Shown here: positions 53,012-63,413 of the stretch, one piece after another
Layout: each line of letters opens with the position of its first letter
Numbering within the stretch: the stretch's first letter is position 1
Origin: Paracoccus sp. SCSIO 75233
GTDB taxonomy: Bacteria > Pseudomonadota > Alphaproteobacteria > Rhodobacterales > Rhodobacteraceae
NCBI RefSeq assembly: GCF_027912675.1
Contig: NZ_CP115757.1
Location: 248,001-312,000 of the forward strand
Direction of reading: 5' to 3'
Length of the DNA stretch: 64,000 bases
The notes under the pieces: model-generated
Databases searched by the model: none
The model's input: the letters and a program-made list of their open reading frames with translations, nothing else
Told to the model about the DNA's origin: nothing
Program-made: the position numbers and the translations under genes

Positions 53012-54108
53012 TGGACAAGATGCCGAAATGGGCGGATGTGGTCCTGACGCCGCTGATCTCGCTGGCGCTGGCTTTTGGAATATCGGCGCTGGTCATCCTC
53101 GCCATCGGGGAGAACCCGTGGGAAGCGGTCAAGACGATGGTGACGGGCGCGCTCGGCTCCAGCTATGGCTGGGGGTTCACGCTGTACTATACGACGAATT
53201 TCATCTTCACCGGGCTTGCTGTCGCGGTCGCCTATCACGCCAGCCTGTTCAATATCGGCGGCGAGGGGCAGGCGGGGCTTGGCGGTCTTGGCGTGGCCAT
53301 GATGTGCCTGTTCATCCCGTGGCCGCATTGGTCGCTGGCGCTGCTGGGCGCGATGATCGGGGCCGCGGCTTTTGGTGCCGCATGGGCGTTCATTCCGGCG
53401 ATTTTGCAGGCCAAGCGCGGCAGCCATATCGTCATCACGACGATCATGTTCAACTTCATCGCGGCGGCGCTGCTGAACTGGGCCCTGGTGAACTGGCTGC
53501 GTCCCGTGGGCAGCATGGACCCGGCATCGGCCAATTTTCCCGAAGCCACGCATCTGCCGAAGATCACCGATATGTTCGCCGCTTTCGGGGTGGAGTGGGG
53601 CACGCATACGCCGGTGAACATCACCTTTATCATTGCCCTGCTGGCCTGCGCTGCGGTCTGGGCGCTGATCTGGCGGACCAAGCTGGGTTATGAGATCCGC
53701 GCGCTTGGACGTTCGGAAACGGCGGCGCGCTATGCCGGAATTTCGCCGGTGAAGATCACCGTGATCGCGATGCTGATCTCTGGCGGGCTGGCCGGGCTGA
53801 TGGCCACGAATAACGTCATGGGCGAGGCGGAGCGGCTGATCCTGAACAATGTCGAGGGCGCGGGCTTCATCGGCATCGCCGTCGCCCTGATGGGCCGCAA
53901 CCATCCGGTCGGCGTGCTGCTGGCGGCGCTGTTGTTCGGTTTCTTATATCAGGGCGGGGGCGAACTGGCGCTGTGGACCTCCATCCCGCGCGAACTGATC
54001 ATCGTCATTCAGGCGCTTGTCATCCTGTTCACCGGCGCGCTCGACAATATGGTCCGCGCGCCGCTGGAGGCGTTCTTCGCAGCGCGCCGCAAGCGGGGGG
54101 ATGCGTGA
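53011..54108 (+). CDS. Nucleoside ABC transporter permease 1
   Basis: A 365-residue permease of the BPD_transp_2 family with about nine helices. The motif FNIGGEGQAGLGG and the cytoplasmic ALGRSETAARYAGI loop, which contacts the ATPase, are visible. Stop-start overlaps on both sides couple it to its partners. Confidence 0.92.
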   Translation: MDKMPKWADVVLTPLISLALAFGISALVILAIGENPWEAVKTMVTGALGSSYGWGFTLYYTTNFIFTGLAVAVAYHASLFNIGGEGQAGLGGLGVAMMCLFIPWPHWSLALLGAMIGAAAFGAAWAFIPAILQAKRGSHIVITTIMFNFIAAALLNWALVNWLRPVGSMDPASANFPEATHLPKITDMFAAFGVEWGTHTPVNITFIIALLACAAVWALIWRTKLGYEIRALGRSETAARYAGISPVKITVIAMLISGGLAGLMATNNVMGEAERLILNNVEGAGFIGIAVALMGRNHPVGVLLAALLFGFLYQGGGELALWTSIPRELIIVIQALVILFTGALDNMVRAPLEAFFAARRKRGDA

Positions 54109-55073
54109 TGGACCTGAACACCATCATCCAGATCCTCGATTCCGCTGTGCGGTTGATGACGCCGTTATTGCTGGCCTGTCTGGCGGGGCTTTATTCGGAA
54201 CGCTCCGGCGTGTTCGATATCGGGCTGGAAGGCAAGATGCTGATGGCGGCGTTTTCGGCGGCTGCGGTTGCTGCGCTGACCGGCTCGGCCTGGCTGGGGC
54301 TGATCGCGGCGGTTGTGGGATCGCTGATGATGTCGCTGATCCACGGTCTTGCCTCCATCACCTTCCGGGGGAACCAGTTGATTGCCGGGGTGGCGATCAA
54401 TTTCCTTGCCTCGGGGCTGACGGTTTTGCTGGGGCAGAAGATCTTCGGGCTTGGCGGGCGGACGCCGTCGCTGACCGGGGGCGGGCGGTTCGGGACGATC
54501 ACGCTGCCCTTTGCCGATAGCCTGCGCGATGTGCCGGTGATCGGGCCGGTCTATGCCGATCTGATCTCGGGCCACTCGATTCTGGTCTATGTGGCGTTTC
54601 TGTGCGTGCCGCTGACATGGTGGCTGCTGTTTCGCACCCGGTTCGGGCTGCGGCTGCGGGCTGTGGGGGAGAACCCGGCATCGGTCGATACGGCGGGGAT
54701 CTCGGTGATCCGGCTGCGCTATATCGCGGTTGGCATATGCGGGGTGCTGTGCGGGCTGGCCGGGGCGTATCTGGCGACCGGCCTCGGCGCGGGCTTCGTG
54801 AAGGAGATGACGGCGGGGCGCGGGTTCATTGCACTCGCGGCGCTGATCTTTGCCAAGTGGCGGCCTTGGGGGGCGCTGTTCGCGACCTTCCTGTTCGGGC
54901 TGCTGGAGGCGATTGCGAACCGTTATCCGAATCTGGAGCTTGGGCCGGTGACGATCCCGTCGATGTTCATGAATGCGCTGCCTTATATTCTGACGGTCAT
55001 CATTCTGGCGGGCTTTGTCGGCCGCGCCATTCCGCCGCGTGCGGGGGGAGAGCCTTATGTCAAAGAGCGCTGA
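54108..55073 (+). CDS. Nucleoside ABC transporter permease 2
   Basis: A 321-residue second permease of the same family. It has the paired motif FDIGLEGKMLMAAF, the RAVGENPASVDTAGI ATPase-contact loop and FIALAALIFAKWRP. It forms the heterodimeric channel with permease 1. The ATG at 54108 overlaps the previous stop (TGATG). Confidence 0.92.
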   Translation: MDLNTIIQILDSAVRLMTPLLLACLAGLYSERSGVFDIGLEGKMLMAAFSAAAVAALTGSAWLGLIAAVVGSLMMSLIHGLASITFRGNQLIAGVAINFLASGLTVLLGQKIFGLGGRTPSLTGGGRFGTITLPFADSLRDVPVIGPVYADLISGHSILVYVAFLCVPLTWWLLFRTRFGLRLRAVGENPASVDTAGISVIRLRYIAVGICGVLCGLAGAYLATGLGAGFVKEMTAGRGFIALAALIFAKWRPWGALFATFLFGLLEAIANRYPNLELGPVTIPSMFMNALPYILTVIILAGFVGRAIPPRAGGEPYVKER

Positions 55074-55854
55074 GCTTGCCGGTCTGATCCGCGCCCGTGC
55101 CGGGGCGGAGGCGCCGGAATATGGGCTGATCCTCGGCTCGGGGCTGGGGCATCTGTCGCAGGCTGTGGACGGTGTGGCGATCCCCTATGACGATCTGCCG
55201 GGGTTTCCGCATGCGGGGGTTTCGGGCCATGTGCCGCAACTGGTGATCGGCGATCTGGAAGGGACGCGGGTCGCGGTCTTTGGCGGGCGGTCGCATTACT
55301 ACGAATCGGGGCGGGCGGATGCGATGCGTCTGCCGCTGGAGGTACTGGCAGCACTTGGTTGCGGCAGGCTGATCCTGACCAATGCGGCCGGGGCGGTCAG
55401 CGAGGCGCTGGCACCCGGCGGGCTGATGCTGCTGAGCGATCATATCGCGTTTGCCGGGACGAACCCGCTGATCGGGGAAAAGACCGATGCGCGCTTCGTG
55501 CCGATGACCGATGCGCATGACGCGGAGATACGTCAGGCGCTGAAGGATGCGGCGGCGGCGGAAGGCGTGGATCTGCCCGAAGGCGTTTACGGTTGGTTCT
55601 CCGGCCCCAGCTTCGAGACCCCGGCGGAGATCCGGGCGGCGCGGGTGTTGGGCATGGATGCGGTCGGCATGTCCACGGTGCCGGAGGTGATTCTGGCGCG
55701 GTTCCTTGGGCTGCGCTGTGCGGCGATCTCGGTCATCACCAATATGGGGGCGGGGCTGAGCGACGAATCGATCAGCCACGAGCACACCAAGCAGATGGCC
55801 CCGCTGGGTGCGGCAAAGCTGGAAAAGCTTCTGCGGCGTTTTCTGCGCGGTTAA
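55057..55854 (+). CDS. Purine nucleoside phosphorylase
   Basis: A 265-residue trimeric-type PNP that splits purine nucleosides with phosphate into base and ribose-1-phosphate. Signatures: LILGSGLGHLS (phosphate loop), GRSHYYESGRADAM, LTNAAGAVSEAL, GPSFETPAEIRA and VGMSTVPEVILA. The ATG at 55057 has GGGAG ahead and overlaps permease 2 by 17 bases. Its place at the end of the uptake operon links import to salvage. Confidence 0.94.
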   Translation: MSKSAELAGLIRARAGAEAPEYGLILGSGLGHLSQAVDGVAIPYDDLPGFPHAGVSGHVPQLVIGDLEGTRVAVFGGRSHYYESGRADAMRLPLEVLAALGCGRLILTNAAGAVSEALAPGGLMLLSDHIAFAGTNPLIGEKTDARFVPMTDAHDAEIRQALKDAAAAEGVDLPEGVYGWFSGPSFETPAEIRAARVLGMDAVGMSTVPEVILARFLGLRCAAISVITNMGAGLSDESISHEHTKQMAPLGAAKLEKLLRRFLRG

Positions 55855-56597
55855 CCGAGCCGGGTGAGGCGTGAGGCAATCGGCCAGATGATCCGGCGTC
55901 TGGTCGCGGGATCGCCCCAGTCTTGCGTCAGCCGGTCCAGCGCCGCCGTGAATGCCGGTTCATGTCCTGTCTTCAGGGCGCGTCTGGTTGCCGACCAGGT
56001 GCCGATATATCCGGTCAGTTCGTCGAGCGACCAGTCCCGGACGATCCGCATCGGTGGCAGGGCGAATTCCCGGAAGGGGAATTCCAGAGAACGGTAGCCC
56101 TCTTCGACATGGGCGCGGTCGTCGGGCCAGTATTGATGCGTGTCCTGCCAGTAGAATCGCGCGAATGCCAGGGCGAAGTCGTCGCTGAATTCCGGCACGC
56201 CGTAGGAAATCAGGGCCAGAATCGCGCCGGACCGGGCGATGCGCTGTGCCTCGGCGTAAAAACGGGGCAGATCGAACCAGTGCGCGGCCTGCGCGGCGAC
56301 GATGAGATCCGCTGATGCATCGGGCAGGCCGGTCTCTTCGGCATCGGCGATCCGGTAGTCGACGCGATCCACCCGTCTGGCATTCTCGACCTGCGACGGG
56401 CTTGGGTCGATTCCCGTCACCCGGTCAAAATGCCCGGCCAGAAGCGCAGTCAACTGCCCCGTTCCGCAGCCGATATCGACGGCGTGGCCGTGTGCGGCAC
56501 ACAGAAAACTCAGGCTTTCCGCGAGAGCGGGCGGGTAGTCGGGGCGGTGGCTGGCATATTCCGCGCCGCCTTCCGCAAAATGGCTGCGCTGTGTCAT
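55851..56597 (-). CDS. Class I SAM-dependent methyltransferase
   Basis: A 248-residue methyltransferase of unknown substrate. The start HFAEGGAEYASHRPDYPPAL and motif I VDIGCGTGQLTALLA are those of the Methyltransf_11/25 group. IDPSPSQV and the post-I acidic ADAEETGLPDASADLIVAAQAAHWFD follow. Its stop overlaps the end of the convergent phosphorylase gene. Confidence 0.88.
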   Translation of the reverse strand: MTQRSHFAEGGAEYASHRPDYPPALAESLSFLCAAHGHAVDIGCGTGQLTALLAGHFDRVTGIDPSPSQVENARRVDRVDYRIADAEETGLPDASADLIVAAQAAHWFDLPRFYAEAQRIARSGAILALISYGVPEFSDDFALAFARFYWQDTHQYWPDDRAHVEEGYRSLEFPFREFALPPMRIVRDWSLDELTGYIGTWSATRRALKTGHEPAFTAALDRLTQDWGDPATRRRIIWPIASRLTRLG

Positions 56598-56866
56598 GAC
56601 GGCCTTTCCCGAGGTTTCGCGGCGAAACTATCAGGGCAGGAAAAATGACACAATTGACCCGGCAGGCTGCGGCGTAATGTCGCAATCTGTCGTGGCGTCG
56701 GAGACAAAAATTGCTCCGTTGCGGCGATTTGGCTGTGGCTCTTGCCCCTACGCCGCTGGACTGGCAGAAAATTGAACGATAGAGATGCGCATGCGAAGGT
56801 CGTGATTCAAGCGGCTCGAAAATATATAGCTGGTCCGTGCAGGCGGGCCTGAACCGGAGATTTGCC
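56598..56866. promoter_or_regulatory. Upstream region of the bc1 operon
   Basis: 269 bases between divergent genes. AT-rich AAAATATATAGC at about 56819-56830, close to the fbcF start, is the best -10-like stretch. No FNR box is evident. Confidence 0.35.
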
Positions 56867-57427
56867 GTGACCCACGTTGAAGAACACGAAGGCACGCGGA
56901 GGGACTTCCTCTACTATGTCACCGCGGGGGCCGGAACGGTCGCCACGGGTGCCGCTGCCTGGACCCTGATCAACCAGATGAATCCATCCGCCGACGTTCA
57001 GGCATTGTCATCGATCAGGGTCGATGTCAGCGGGGTCGAGCTCGGCACGCAACTGACCGTCAAGTGGCTGGGGAAACCCGTGTTCATCCGCCGCCGGACC
57101 CAGGAAGAGATCGACGCGGCCCGTGCCGTGGATCTGGGCGACCTGATCGACCAGGGTGCCGAGAACGAGAACAAGCCGGGCGAGCCCGCCACGGACGAGA
57201 ACCGCGCCATTGACGACGCGGGCGAGTGGCTGGTGATGATCGGCGTCTGCACCCATCTGGGCTGCGTCCCGATCGGTGACGGCGCCGGCGATTTCGGCGG
57301 CTGGTTCTGCCCCTGCCACGGCTCTCACTACGACACTGCCGGGCGGATCCGCCGCGGTCCCGCGCCGCGCAACCTGGAAATTCCCGTCGTTGCGTTCCTT
57401 GACGACTCAACTCTGCAACTCGGCTGA
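56867..57427 (+). CDS. petA: Ubiquinol-cytochrome c reductase iron-sulfur subunit (Rieske)
   Basis: The 186-residue Rieske protein of complex III, which takes the first electron from ubiquinol. A twin-arginine-type anchor ([22 protein letters not shown]) precedes a flexible hinge. Cluster ligands are seen in CTHLGC and CPCHGSHYD. An internal insertion ([19 protein letters not shown], about 100-115) is typical of alphaproteobacteria. The GTG at 56867 has CGGAG ahead. First gene of fbcFBC. Confidence 0.95.
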   Translation: MTHVEEHEGTRRDFLYYVTAGAGTVATGAAAWTLINQMNPSADVQALSSIRVDVSGVELGTQLTVKWLGKPVFIRRRTQEEIDAARAVDLGDLIDQGAENENKPGEPATDENRAIDDAGEWLVMIGVCTHLGCVPIGDGAGDFGGWFCPCHGSHYDTAGRIRRGPAPRNLEIPVVAFLDDSTLQLG

Positions 57428-57438
57428 GGAGGCGCGAC

Positions 57439-58761
57439 ATGTCCGGTATTCCACACGACCATTACGAACCCAAGACTGGTATCGAGCGCTGGCTGCATCG
57501 CCGTCTGCCGATTGTCAGCCTTGCCTATGACACGTTGATGATCCCGACCCCGAAGAACCTGAACTGGTGGTGGATCTGGGGCATCGTGCTGGCCTTCTGC
57601 CTTGCGCTGCAGATCGTGACCGGCATCGTGCTGGCGATGCATTACACGCCGCATGTCGATATGGCATTCGCCAGCGTCGAACATATCATGCGCAACGTGA
57701 ATGGCGGGCATATGCTGCGCTATCTGCACGCCAACGGCGCATCGCTGTTCTTCCTTGCGGTCTATATCCACATCTTCCGCGGCCTCTTCTACGGTTCCTA
57801 CAAGGCACCGCGCGAAGTGACCTGGATCATCGGGATGCTGATCTATCTGTGCATGATGGGCACCGCCTTCATGGGCTATGTGCTGCCCTGGGGTCAGATG
57901 TCCTTCTGGGGTGCGACGGTGATCACCGGGCTGTTCGGGGCCATCCCCGGCATCGGGCCGAGCATTCAGGAATGGCTGCTGGGCGGACCGGCTGTGGATA
58001 ACGCCACGCTGAACCGCTTCTTCTCGCTGCACTATCTGCTGCCCTTCGTGATCGCCGCACTGGTTGCCGTTCACATCTGGGCCTTCCACTCCACCGGGAA
58101 CAACAACCCGACCGGGATCGAGGTGCGCCGTGGTTCCAAAGAGGAAGCGGAGAAAGACACGCTGCCCTTCTGGCCCTACTTCGTCATCAAGGATCTGTTC
58201 GCGCTGGCGGTCATTCTGGTGGTGTTCTTCGCAGTGGTCGGCTTCATGCCGAACTATCTGGGCCACCCGGACAACTATATCGAGGCGAACCCGCTTTCGA
58301 CGCCGGAGCATATCGTGCCGGAGTGGTATTTCCTGCCCTTCTACGCGATCCTGCGCGCCTTCGACTCGGAGGTCTGGGTTGTCCAGCTGGTCGACTTCAT
58401 CTCCTTCGGGATCATCGACGCGAAGTTCTTCGGCGTGCTCGCCATGTTCGGCGCGATCCTGGTCATGGCGCTGGTGCCGTGGCTGGACACCAGCCGGGTC
58501 CGCTCGGGCCGGTTCCGCCCGATGTTCAAATGGTGGTTCTGGCTGCTCTGCGTTGATTTCGTGGTGCTGATGTGGGCCGGTGCCATGCCTGCGGAAGGGA
58601 TCTATCCCTATATCGCGCTGGCCGGTGCAGCCTACTGGTTCGCCTATTTCCTGATCATTCTCCCGGTGCTCGGTCTTGTTGAGAAACCCGACCCGATGCC
58701 GGCGACGATCGAGGAAGATTTTGCCGAGCATTACGGCGCCAAAACCCATCCTGCCGAGTAA
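57439..58761 (+). CDS. petB: Cytochrome b of the bc1 complex
   Basis: A 440-residue membrane subunit with eight helices and two b hemes. The paired His ligands lie in the second and fourth helices (ending [12 protein letters not shown] and [20 protein letters not shown]). The quinone-site motif PEWYF is seen as [14 protein letters not shown]. It follows petA by 11 bases. Confidence 0.97.
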   Translation: MSGIPHDHYEPKTGIERWLHRRLPIVSLAYDTLMIPTPKNLNWWWIWGIVLAFCLALQIVTGIVLAMHYTPHVDMAFASVEHIMRNVNGGHMLRYLHANGASLFFLAVYIHIFRGLFYGSYKAPREVTWIIGMLIYLCMMGTAFMGYVLPWGQMSFWGATVITGLFGAIPGIGPSIQEWLLGGPAVDNATLNRFFSLHYLLPFVIAALVAVHIWAFHSTGNNNPTGIEVRRGSKEEAEKDTLPFWPYFVIKDLFALAVILVVFFAVVGFMPNYLGHPDNYIEANPLSTPEHIVPEWYFLPFYAILRAFDSEVWVVQLVDFISFGIIDAKFFGVLAMFGAILVMALVPWLDTSRVRSGRFRPMFKWWFWLLCVDFVVLMWAGAMPAEGIYPYIALAGAAYWFAYFLIILPVLGLVEKPDPMPATIEEDFAEHYGAKTHPAE

Positions 58762-58774
58762 GGAGAGGCAAGCA

Positions 58775-60013
58775 ATGACCCTGAGAATCACGACACTCAC
58801 GGCCGTCGCCGCGCTGTCCGTTGCTGCCGCAGGCTGGGCGCAGGAAAGCGCGACCACGGTGCCCGACGCAGACGCCGTCACCGAGGCGGCGCAATCTGCC
58901 GCGGATGCGGCTGCCGAGGCAGCGACCGACGCCGCCGATGCTGTGGCGGAGGCGGCCAGCGACGCTGCCGATGCAGCGGCGGAGGCAGTGACCGACGCGG
59001 CTGACACGGCTGAGGAAGAAGCAGCGGCAGCGGCAGATGATGCCATTGCCGTAGAAGACGACGCGGCGGAGCCCGCAGCGGCAGAGGCAGCACCGGAAGG
59101 TGAGGCCGCCGAGGCGGAAGCCGCGACGGAAGCCGGGGAAGCTCCGGCCGAGGATCCGGTCGCGGAAGAAGCGCCTGCGGCAGACGAAGCGGCCCCCGCT
59201 GAGGGCGAGGCAGAGGCTTCCGACGAAGCCGAAGCCGCAGAAGGCGAAGCTGCCGAGGCGGAAGGTGCTGAGGAAGAGGAGGCCGAAGAGGCCGAGGAAG
59301 CCCATGTCACCAACGTCGCCTTCAGCTTCGAGGGTCCGTTCGGCAAATACGACCAGTTCCAGCTTCAGCGCGGTCTTCAGGTCTATACCGAGGTCTGCTC
59401 GGCCTGCCACGGTCTGAAACAGGTGCCGATCCGCACGCTGCATGACGAAAGCGGTCCGGGTCTGCCGGAAGATCAGGTCCGTGCCTATGCGGCGAATATG
59501 TTCATCATCGACGAGGAAACCGGGGAAGAGCGTCCGCGCCTGCCGACGGATCATTTCCCGACCGTGACCGGGCTTGGCATGGGGCCGGATCTGTCGCTGA
59601 TGGCCAAGGGCCGCGCCGGGTTCCACGGTCCGCTGGGTACGGGCATCAGCCAGTTCATCAACGGGATCGGCGGGCCGGAATATATCTACTCGGTCCTCAC
59701 CGGCTATAATGGTGAAGAAGTCGAACAGGCCGGTTCGGTCCTTTACGGGAATGCGGCGTTCTCCGGCGGCTTCATCTCGATGCCTGCACCGCTGTTCGAC
59801 GATCTGGTGACCTATGAAGACGGCACACCGGCGACGGTCGATCAGATGGCGAAGGACGTGTCCGCCTTCCTGATGTGGACCGCTGAGCCGAAGATGATGG
59901 CCCGGAAGGAAAATGGCTTCGTGGCCGTGATCTTCCTCGCGATCCTCGCCTCGCTGCTCTACCTGACCAATAAGCGGATCTGGTGGAATGTGAAGCATCC
60001 CAAGGACAGCTGA
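58775..60013 (+). CDS. petC: Cytochrome c1 with acidic Ala-rich insertion
   Basis: A 412-residue cytochrome c1. A signal peptide (ends near GWAQ) is followed by about 160 residues made almost only of Ala, Glu, Asp and a few Pro, Thr. The conserved core then starts at [18 protein letters not shown], with the heme site CSACH, the Met ligand region in [11 protein letters not shown] and a C-terminal membrane anchor. The long acidic insertion is known from Paracoccus c1 and may help dock cytochrome c. The ATG at 58775 has AAGGAG ahead. Confidence 0.95.
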   Translation: MTLRITTLTAVAALSVAAAGWAQESATTVPDADAVTEAAQSAADAAAEAATDAADAVAEAASDAADAAAEAVTDAADTAEEEAAAAADDAIAVEDDAAEPAAAEAAPEGEAAEAEAATEAGEAPAEDPVAEEAPAADEAAPAEGEAEASDEAEAAEGEAAEAEGAEEEEAEEAEEAHVTNVAFSFEGPFGKYDQFQLQRGLQVYTEVCSACHGLKQVPIRTLHDESGPGLPEDQVRAYAANMFIIDEETGEERPRLPTDHFPTVTGLGMGPDLSLMAKGRAGFHGPLGTGISQFINGIGGPEYIYSVLTGYNGEEVEQAGSVLYGNAAFSGGFISMPAPLFDDLVTYEDGTPATVDQMAKDVSAFLMWTAEPKMMARKENGFVAVIFLAILASLLYLTNKRIWWNVKHPKDS

Positions 60014-60038
60014 TCCTTCCAGCTTCCGTGATCTTGAG

Positions 60039-60062
60039 GCGCACCCTTCGGGGCGCGCTTTT
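60039..60062 (+). terminator. Terminator of the bc1 operon
   Basis: GCGC-A-CCC (60039-60046), tetraloop TTCG, GGG-C-GCGC (60051-60058), followed by TTTT. A stable hairpin with a T-run 26 bases after the petC stop. Confidence 0.75.
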
Positions 60063-60127
60063 ATTTGCAATATCTTAGCTGGTGGTCCTACATTATCCGG
60101 CGCGAAGGACATCTGTGAGGCTCAGGC

Positions 60128-61012
60128 ATGGCGATCTTTAATCTCGGTTCGATCAATATCGATCATGTCTACCGGCTGGATCATTTTCCGGCACCGGGGG
60201 AGACGCTGGGCGCGCGCGAATACGGTCAGGGTCTCGGCGGAAAGGGCGCGAACCAGTCGATTGCTGCGGCGAAAGCCGGGGCGAGGGTGGTTCATATCGG
60301 GGCGATTTCCGCGTCTGCCGACGCATGGGTGCTGGACCGGCTGAACGAGGCCGGGGTGGACACCACGCATATTGCGCGGCTGGAACATGCTGCAACGGGG
60401 CATGCGATCATTCTGGTCGATGAAGGTGCGGAGAACGCGATTGTCCTGCATCCGGGCGCGAACCGGCGGTTGCAGCCGGATCAGCTTGCGCTTGCGCTGA
60501 GCGGGATCGGCCCGGACGACACGCTGCTGATCCAGAACGAGACGAATTTGCAGGCCGAGGCCGCGCGGATGGCGCGGGCAGCCGGGGCACGGGTGGTCTA
60601 TAGCTGCGCACCGTTCAGCATCGCGGCGGTGCGGGAGGTGATCGACCATGTCTCGCTGCTGGCGCTGAACGAGATCGAGGCGGCGCAGCTTGCTGAGACG
60701 ATGCCGGGCGATATTCCGGTCCCTGCGATGCTGGTCACGCTTGGCGCGGATGGCGCTGAATACCGGGATCTGGTGACGGGCGAGACGACGCGGCAGCCGG
60801 CCTTTCCGGTCAAGGCCGTTGACACGACCGGCGCCGGGGATTGCTTCGCCGGGTATTTCGCGGCGGGGCTGGATCTGGGGCGCGATATTCAGGAGGCGCT
60901 GCGCCATGCCTCCGCCGCGGCGGCGGTCAAGGTCACGCGGCGTGGGGCCGGGGATGCGATCCCGAAGGCGGCGGAGGTGCTGGATTTTCTGGCAGAAAGA
61001 AAGCCCGGCTGA
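60128..61012 (+). CDS. rbsK: Ribokinase-like PfkB carbohydrate kinase
   Basis: A 294-residue PfkB-family kinase, probably phosphorylating ribose. The N-terminal GSINIDHVYRLDHFPAPGET and the GGKGANQSIAAAKAG motif fit ribokinase. The catalytic DTTGAGDCFAGYFAA lies near 235. Some distance from the nucleoside operon, but it could use ribose from nucleoside breakdown; specificity is not proven. Confidence 0.85.
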   Translation: MAIFNLGSINIDHVYRLDHFPAPGETLGAREYGQGLGGKGANQSIAAAKAGARVVHIGAISASADAWVLDRLNEAGVDTTHIARLEHAATGHAIILVDEGAENAIVLHPGANRRLQPDQLALALSGIGPDDTLLIQNETNLQAEAARMARAAGARVVYSCAPFSIAAVREVIDHVSLLALNEIEAAQLAETMPGDIPVPAMLVTLGADGAEYRDLVTGETTRQPAFPVKAVDTTGAGDCFAGYFAAGLDLGRDIQEALRHASAAAAVKVTRRGAGDAIPKAAEVLDFLAERKPG

Positions 61013-61054
61013 CGGATCAGCCGGGCTGCGGTCGCGCAATCAGATCGCTGCGGA

Positions 61055-62482
61055 TCAGAGACCGAGCGAGCCGTAGACATTGGCGATCCGCCGGATCGCA
61101 ACGACATAGGCCGCCGTGCGCAGGTCATCGACGCGCTTGTCGCCGAACCAGACCTCCTGCATCTTCTGGTAGTTCTCCCGCATCGTATCGTCGAGGCCGG
61201 AGCGGACCAGTTCGATCTCGTCAGCGCCGTGCAGATAGGCTTCCTTGAACCCGTCGGTCATGGTCCATTTCAGCCCGGAATCCGCCGAGAGGCGTTCGAT
61301 TTCGGCGATCAGCAGCTTGTTGCGGTATTCTTCGTAACGCCGCTCCATCCGGCCGAGGCTGATCTGGGAGAGGTTTTTCACCCACTCGAAGTAAGACACG
61401 GTCACACCACCGGCGTTGGCGTACATATCCGGGATGATGACGACGCCGCCTTCCTGCAGGATCTTGTCGGCTTCGGCGGTCACGGGGCCGTTTGCAGCCT
61501 CGATAATCAGCTTGGCCTTGATGCGTGAGGCGTTGTTCGCGGTGATGACGCTTTCAACGGCGGCCGGGATCAGGATGTCGCAATCATCCTCCAGCCCTTC
61601 GAGACCGGCTGGGCGGAAGCTGGCACCGGGGAAGTTCTCCACCCCGCCGGTTTCCTTGATATGCGCCTTGAGCGCGTCGATATCCAGACCGTCGGGATTG
61701 TGGACGGTGCCGTTATATTCGACCACGGTGACAATCGCACAGCCATCCTCTTTCTGGAGGAACTTGGCGGCGTGATAGCCCACATTGCCGAGGCCCTGAA
61801 CGACGACGCGCTTGCCGGACAGATCGCCGGAAAGCCCGGCGCGTTTCAGCGCTTCGGGATGGCGGAAGAATTCCTGAACGGCGTATTGCACGCCGCGCCC
61901 GGTTGCCTCGACCCGCCCGGAGATGCCGCCGATTGTCACGGGCTTGCCGGTGACGCAGGCCTTGGCGTTGATGTCATCGGGATGCAGCCGCTTATAGGCG
62001 TCGGCCATCCATGCCATTTCACGCTCGCCCGTGCCCATATCCGGGGCCGGGACGTTCTGCGACGGCGAGATCAGGCTGCGGCGTGACAGCTCATAGGTGA
62101 AGCGGCGGGTGATCCGCTCCAACTCATCCTCGTCCCATTCGCGCGGGTTGATCCGCAGCCCGCCTTTGGAGCCGCCGAACGGCACCTCGACCAGCGCGCA
62201 TTTATAGGTCATCAGCGCCGCCAGCGCCTCGACCTCGTCCTGGTTGACCGAGGTCGCATAGCGTATGCCACCCTTCACCGGCTCCATATGTTCGGAATGG
62301 ACGGAGCGGTATCCGGTAAAGGTGTGGATCGCACCCCGAAGGCGGACACCGAAGCGCACCGTGTAGGTCGAGTTGCAAACCCGGATCTTCTCCTCCAGTC
62401 CCGGCGGCAATTTCATCAGCGAAGCCGCCTTGCCGAACATGATGTCGACTGAGTCGCGGAATGACGGGTGGTTCTGGCTCAT
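61055..62482 (-). CDS. Glutamate dehydrogenase (Glu/Leu/Phe/Val family)
   Basis: A 475-residue enzyme that interconverts glutamate and 2-oxoglutarate. Substrate residues are visible in EPVKGGIRY and ALMTYKCALVEVPFGGSKGGL, the catalytic Asp region in NVPAPDMGTGEREMAWM, and the Rossmann motif GLGNVGYHAAKF. The ATG at 62482 has AAAGGTCC ahead; the open frame upstream is unsupported. Cofactor preference is not clear from sequence. Confidence 0.92.
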   Translation of the reverse strand: MSQNHPSFRDSVDIMFGKAASLMKLPPGLEEKIRVCNSTYTVRFGVRLRGAIHTFTGYRSVHSEHMEPVKGGIRYATSVNQDEVEALAALMTYKCALVEVPFGGSKGGLRINPREWDEDELERITRRFTYELSRRSLISPSQNVPAPDMGTGEREMAWMADAYKRLHPDDINAKACVTGKPVTIGGISGRVEATGRGVQYAVQEFFRHPEALKRAGLSGDLSGKRVVVQGLGNVGYHAAKFLQKEDGCAIVTVVEYNGTVHNPDGLDIDALKAHIKETGGVENFPGASFRPAGLEGLEDDCDILIPAAVESVITANNASRIKAKLIIEAANGPVTAEADKILQEGGVVIIPDMYANAGGVTVSYFEWVKNLSQISLGRMERRYEEYRNKLLIAEIERLSADSGLKWTMTDGFKEAYLHGADEIELVRSGLDDTMRENYQKMQEVWFGDKRVDDLRTAAYVVAIRRIANVYGSLGL

Positions 62483-62635
62483 TGTTGGACCTTTTGAGCT
62501 GCCTGTTTCTTGGGCAAGCATCGCCTTTATGCCGAAAATTGGCAATGAATTTTGGCGGCCAATTAACGGTCTTGTCGGATTTGCTCTCTATGTGGAATAT
62601 GGGCGAGTTTCTTCGATGATTGGTGTGTCTGTGTA

Positions 62636-63307
62636 ATGATTGAAAAAAAGAAAACGATAACCCGAGGGCGAAAATTCGATCAGGTCATTGAGGGCGCGCG
62701 CGGCGTCTTCATGCGCGAAGGTTATGAAGGGGCGAGCGTTGACGATATCGCCCGTGCGGCTGGCGTGTCGAAGGCGACGCTCTACAGCTATTTCCCCGAT
62801 AAGGAGGTTATGTATAAGGCCGTGTTCCGGGCGGAGTTGCTGCGCGAGCGGATAGATTGCTCGGCGGTTGGAGATCTGGATTTGCCGATGGCGCAGGTAT
62901 TGCGCTTCACCGGGCATCTGATCGCCAGTCATCTGACTTCGGATTTCGGTATATGCATGTTGCGCATGTCGATTGCAGAGGCGGCGCGCTTTCCTGATTT
63001 GGCCAAGGAATATTATGAAATAGGCCCGAAAGCGCTTCTGGAGGCGCTTGTCGGGCGGTTCCGGCAATGGCAGCACGACGGGATGCTGCGGCAGGATCTC
63101 ACGGATCTCGATCTGGTGGCGGATAGTTTCGTGCATCTGAACTCTGCCCGGGTGAAAGATCGGGTGATGCTGATGGGGCGCCGTGCGGTCGATGACGATA
63201 TGATCCGCGATACGGTCAATAACGCGGTCGACGTATTTCTGCGCGCCTATGGTACGCCTGCCGCGCAAGGGGCAGCCTCGCATGAAGCAGATGTGACAAC
63301 GCCGTAG
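62636..63307 (+). CDS. TetR family transcriptional regulator
   Basis: A 223-residue repressor. The N-terminal helix-turn-helix is VDDIARAAGVSKATLYSYFPDKEVMYKAV (about 39-67), followed by a TetR_C-like ligand domain. It stands head to head with the glutamate dehydrogenase gene with 153 bases between, so it may control that gene; ligand unknown. Confidence 0.9.
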   Translation: MIEKKKTITRGRKFDQVIEGARGVFMREGYEGASVDDIARAAGVSKATLYSYFPDKEVMYKAVFRAELLRERIDCSAVGDLDLPMAQVLRFTGHLIASHLTSDFGICMLRMSIAEAARFPDLAKEYYEIGPKALLEALVGRFRQWQHDGMLRQDLTDLDLVADSFVHLNSARVKDRVMLMGRRAVDDDMIRDTVNNAVDVFLRAYGTPAAQGAASHEADVTTP

Positions 63308-63413
63308 CCGATGTGTGCTTAACAGCCGCAGGTAATACGCGTAAGCTTCGGTCAAGGTCCCCGGCAAAGCGGGGCCGTGATGCAGGACATGAAAACGGGA
63401 CAGAAAGAAGCCA

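Noticed and set aside
57328..59346. 672-residue minus-strand frame rich in Ala and Ser
   Set aside because: Antisense of petB and the Ala/Glu-rich part of petC; composition mirrors that repeat.
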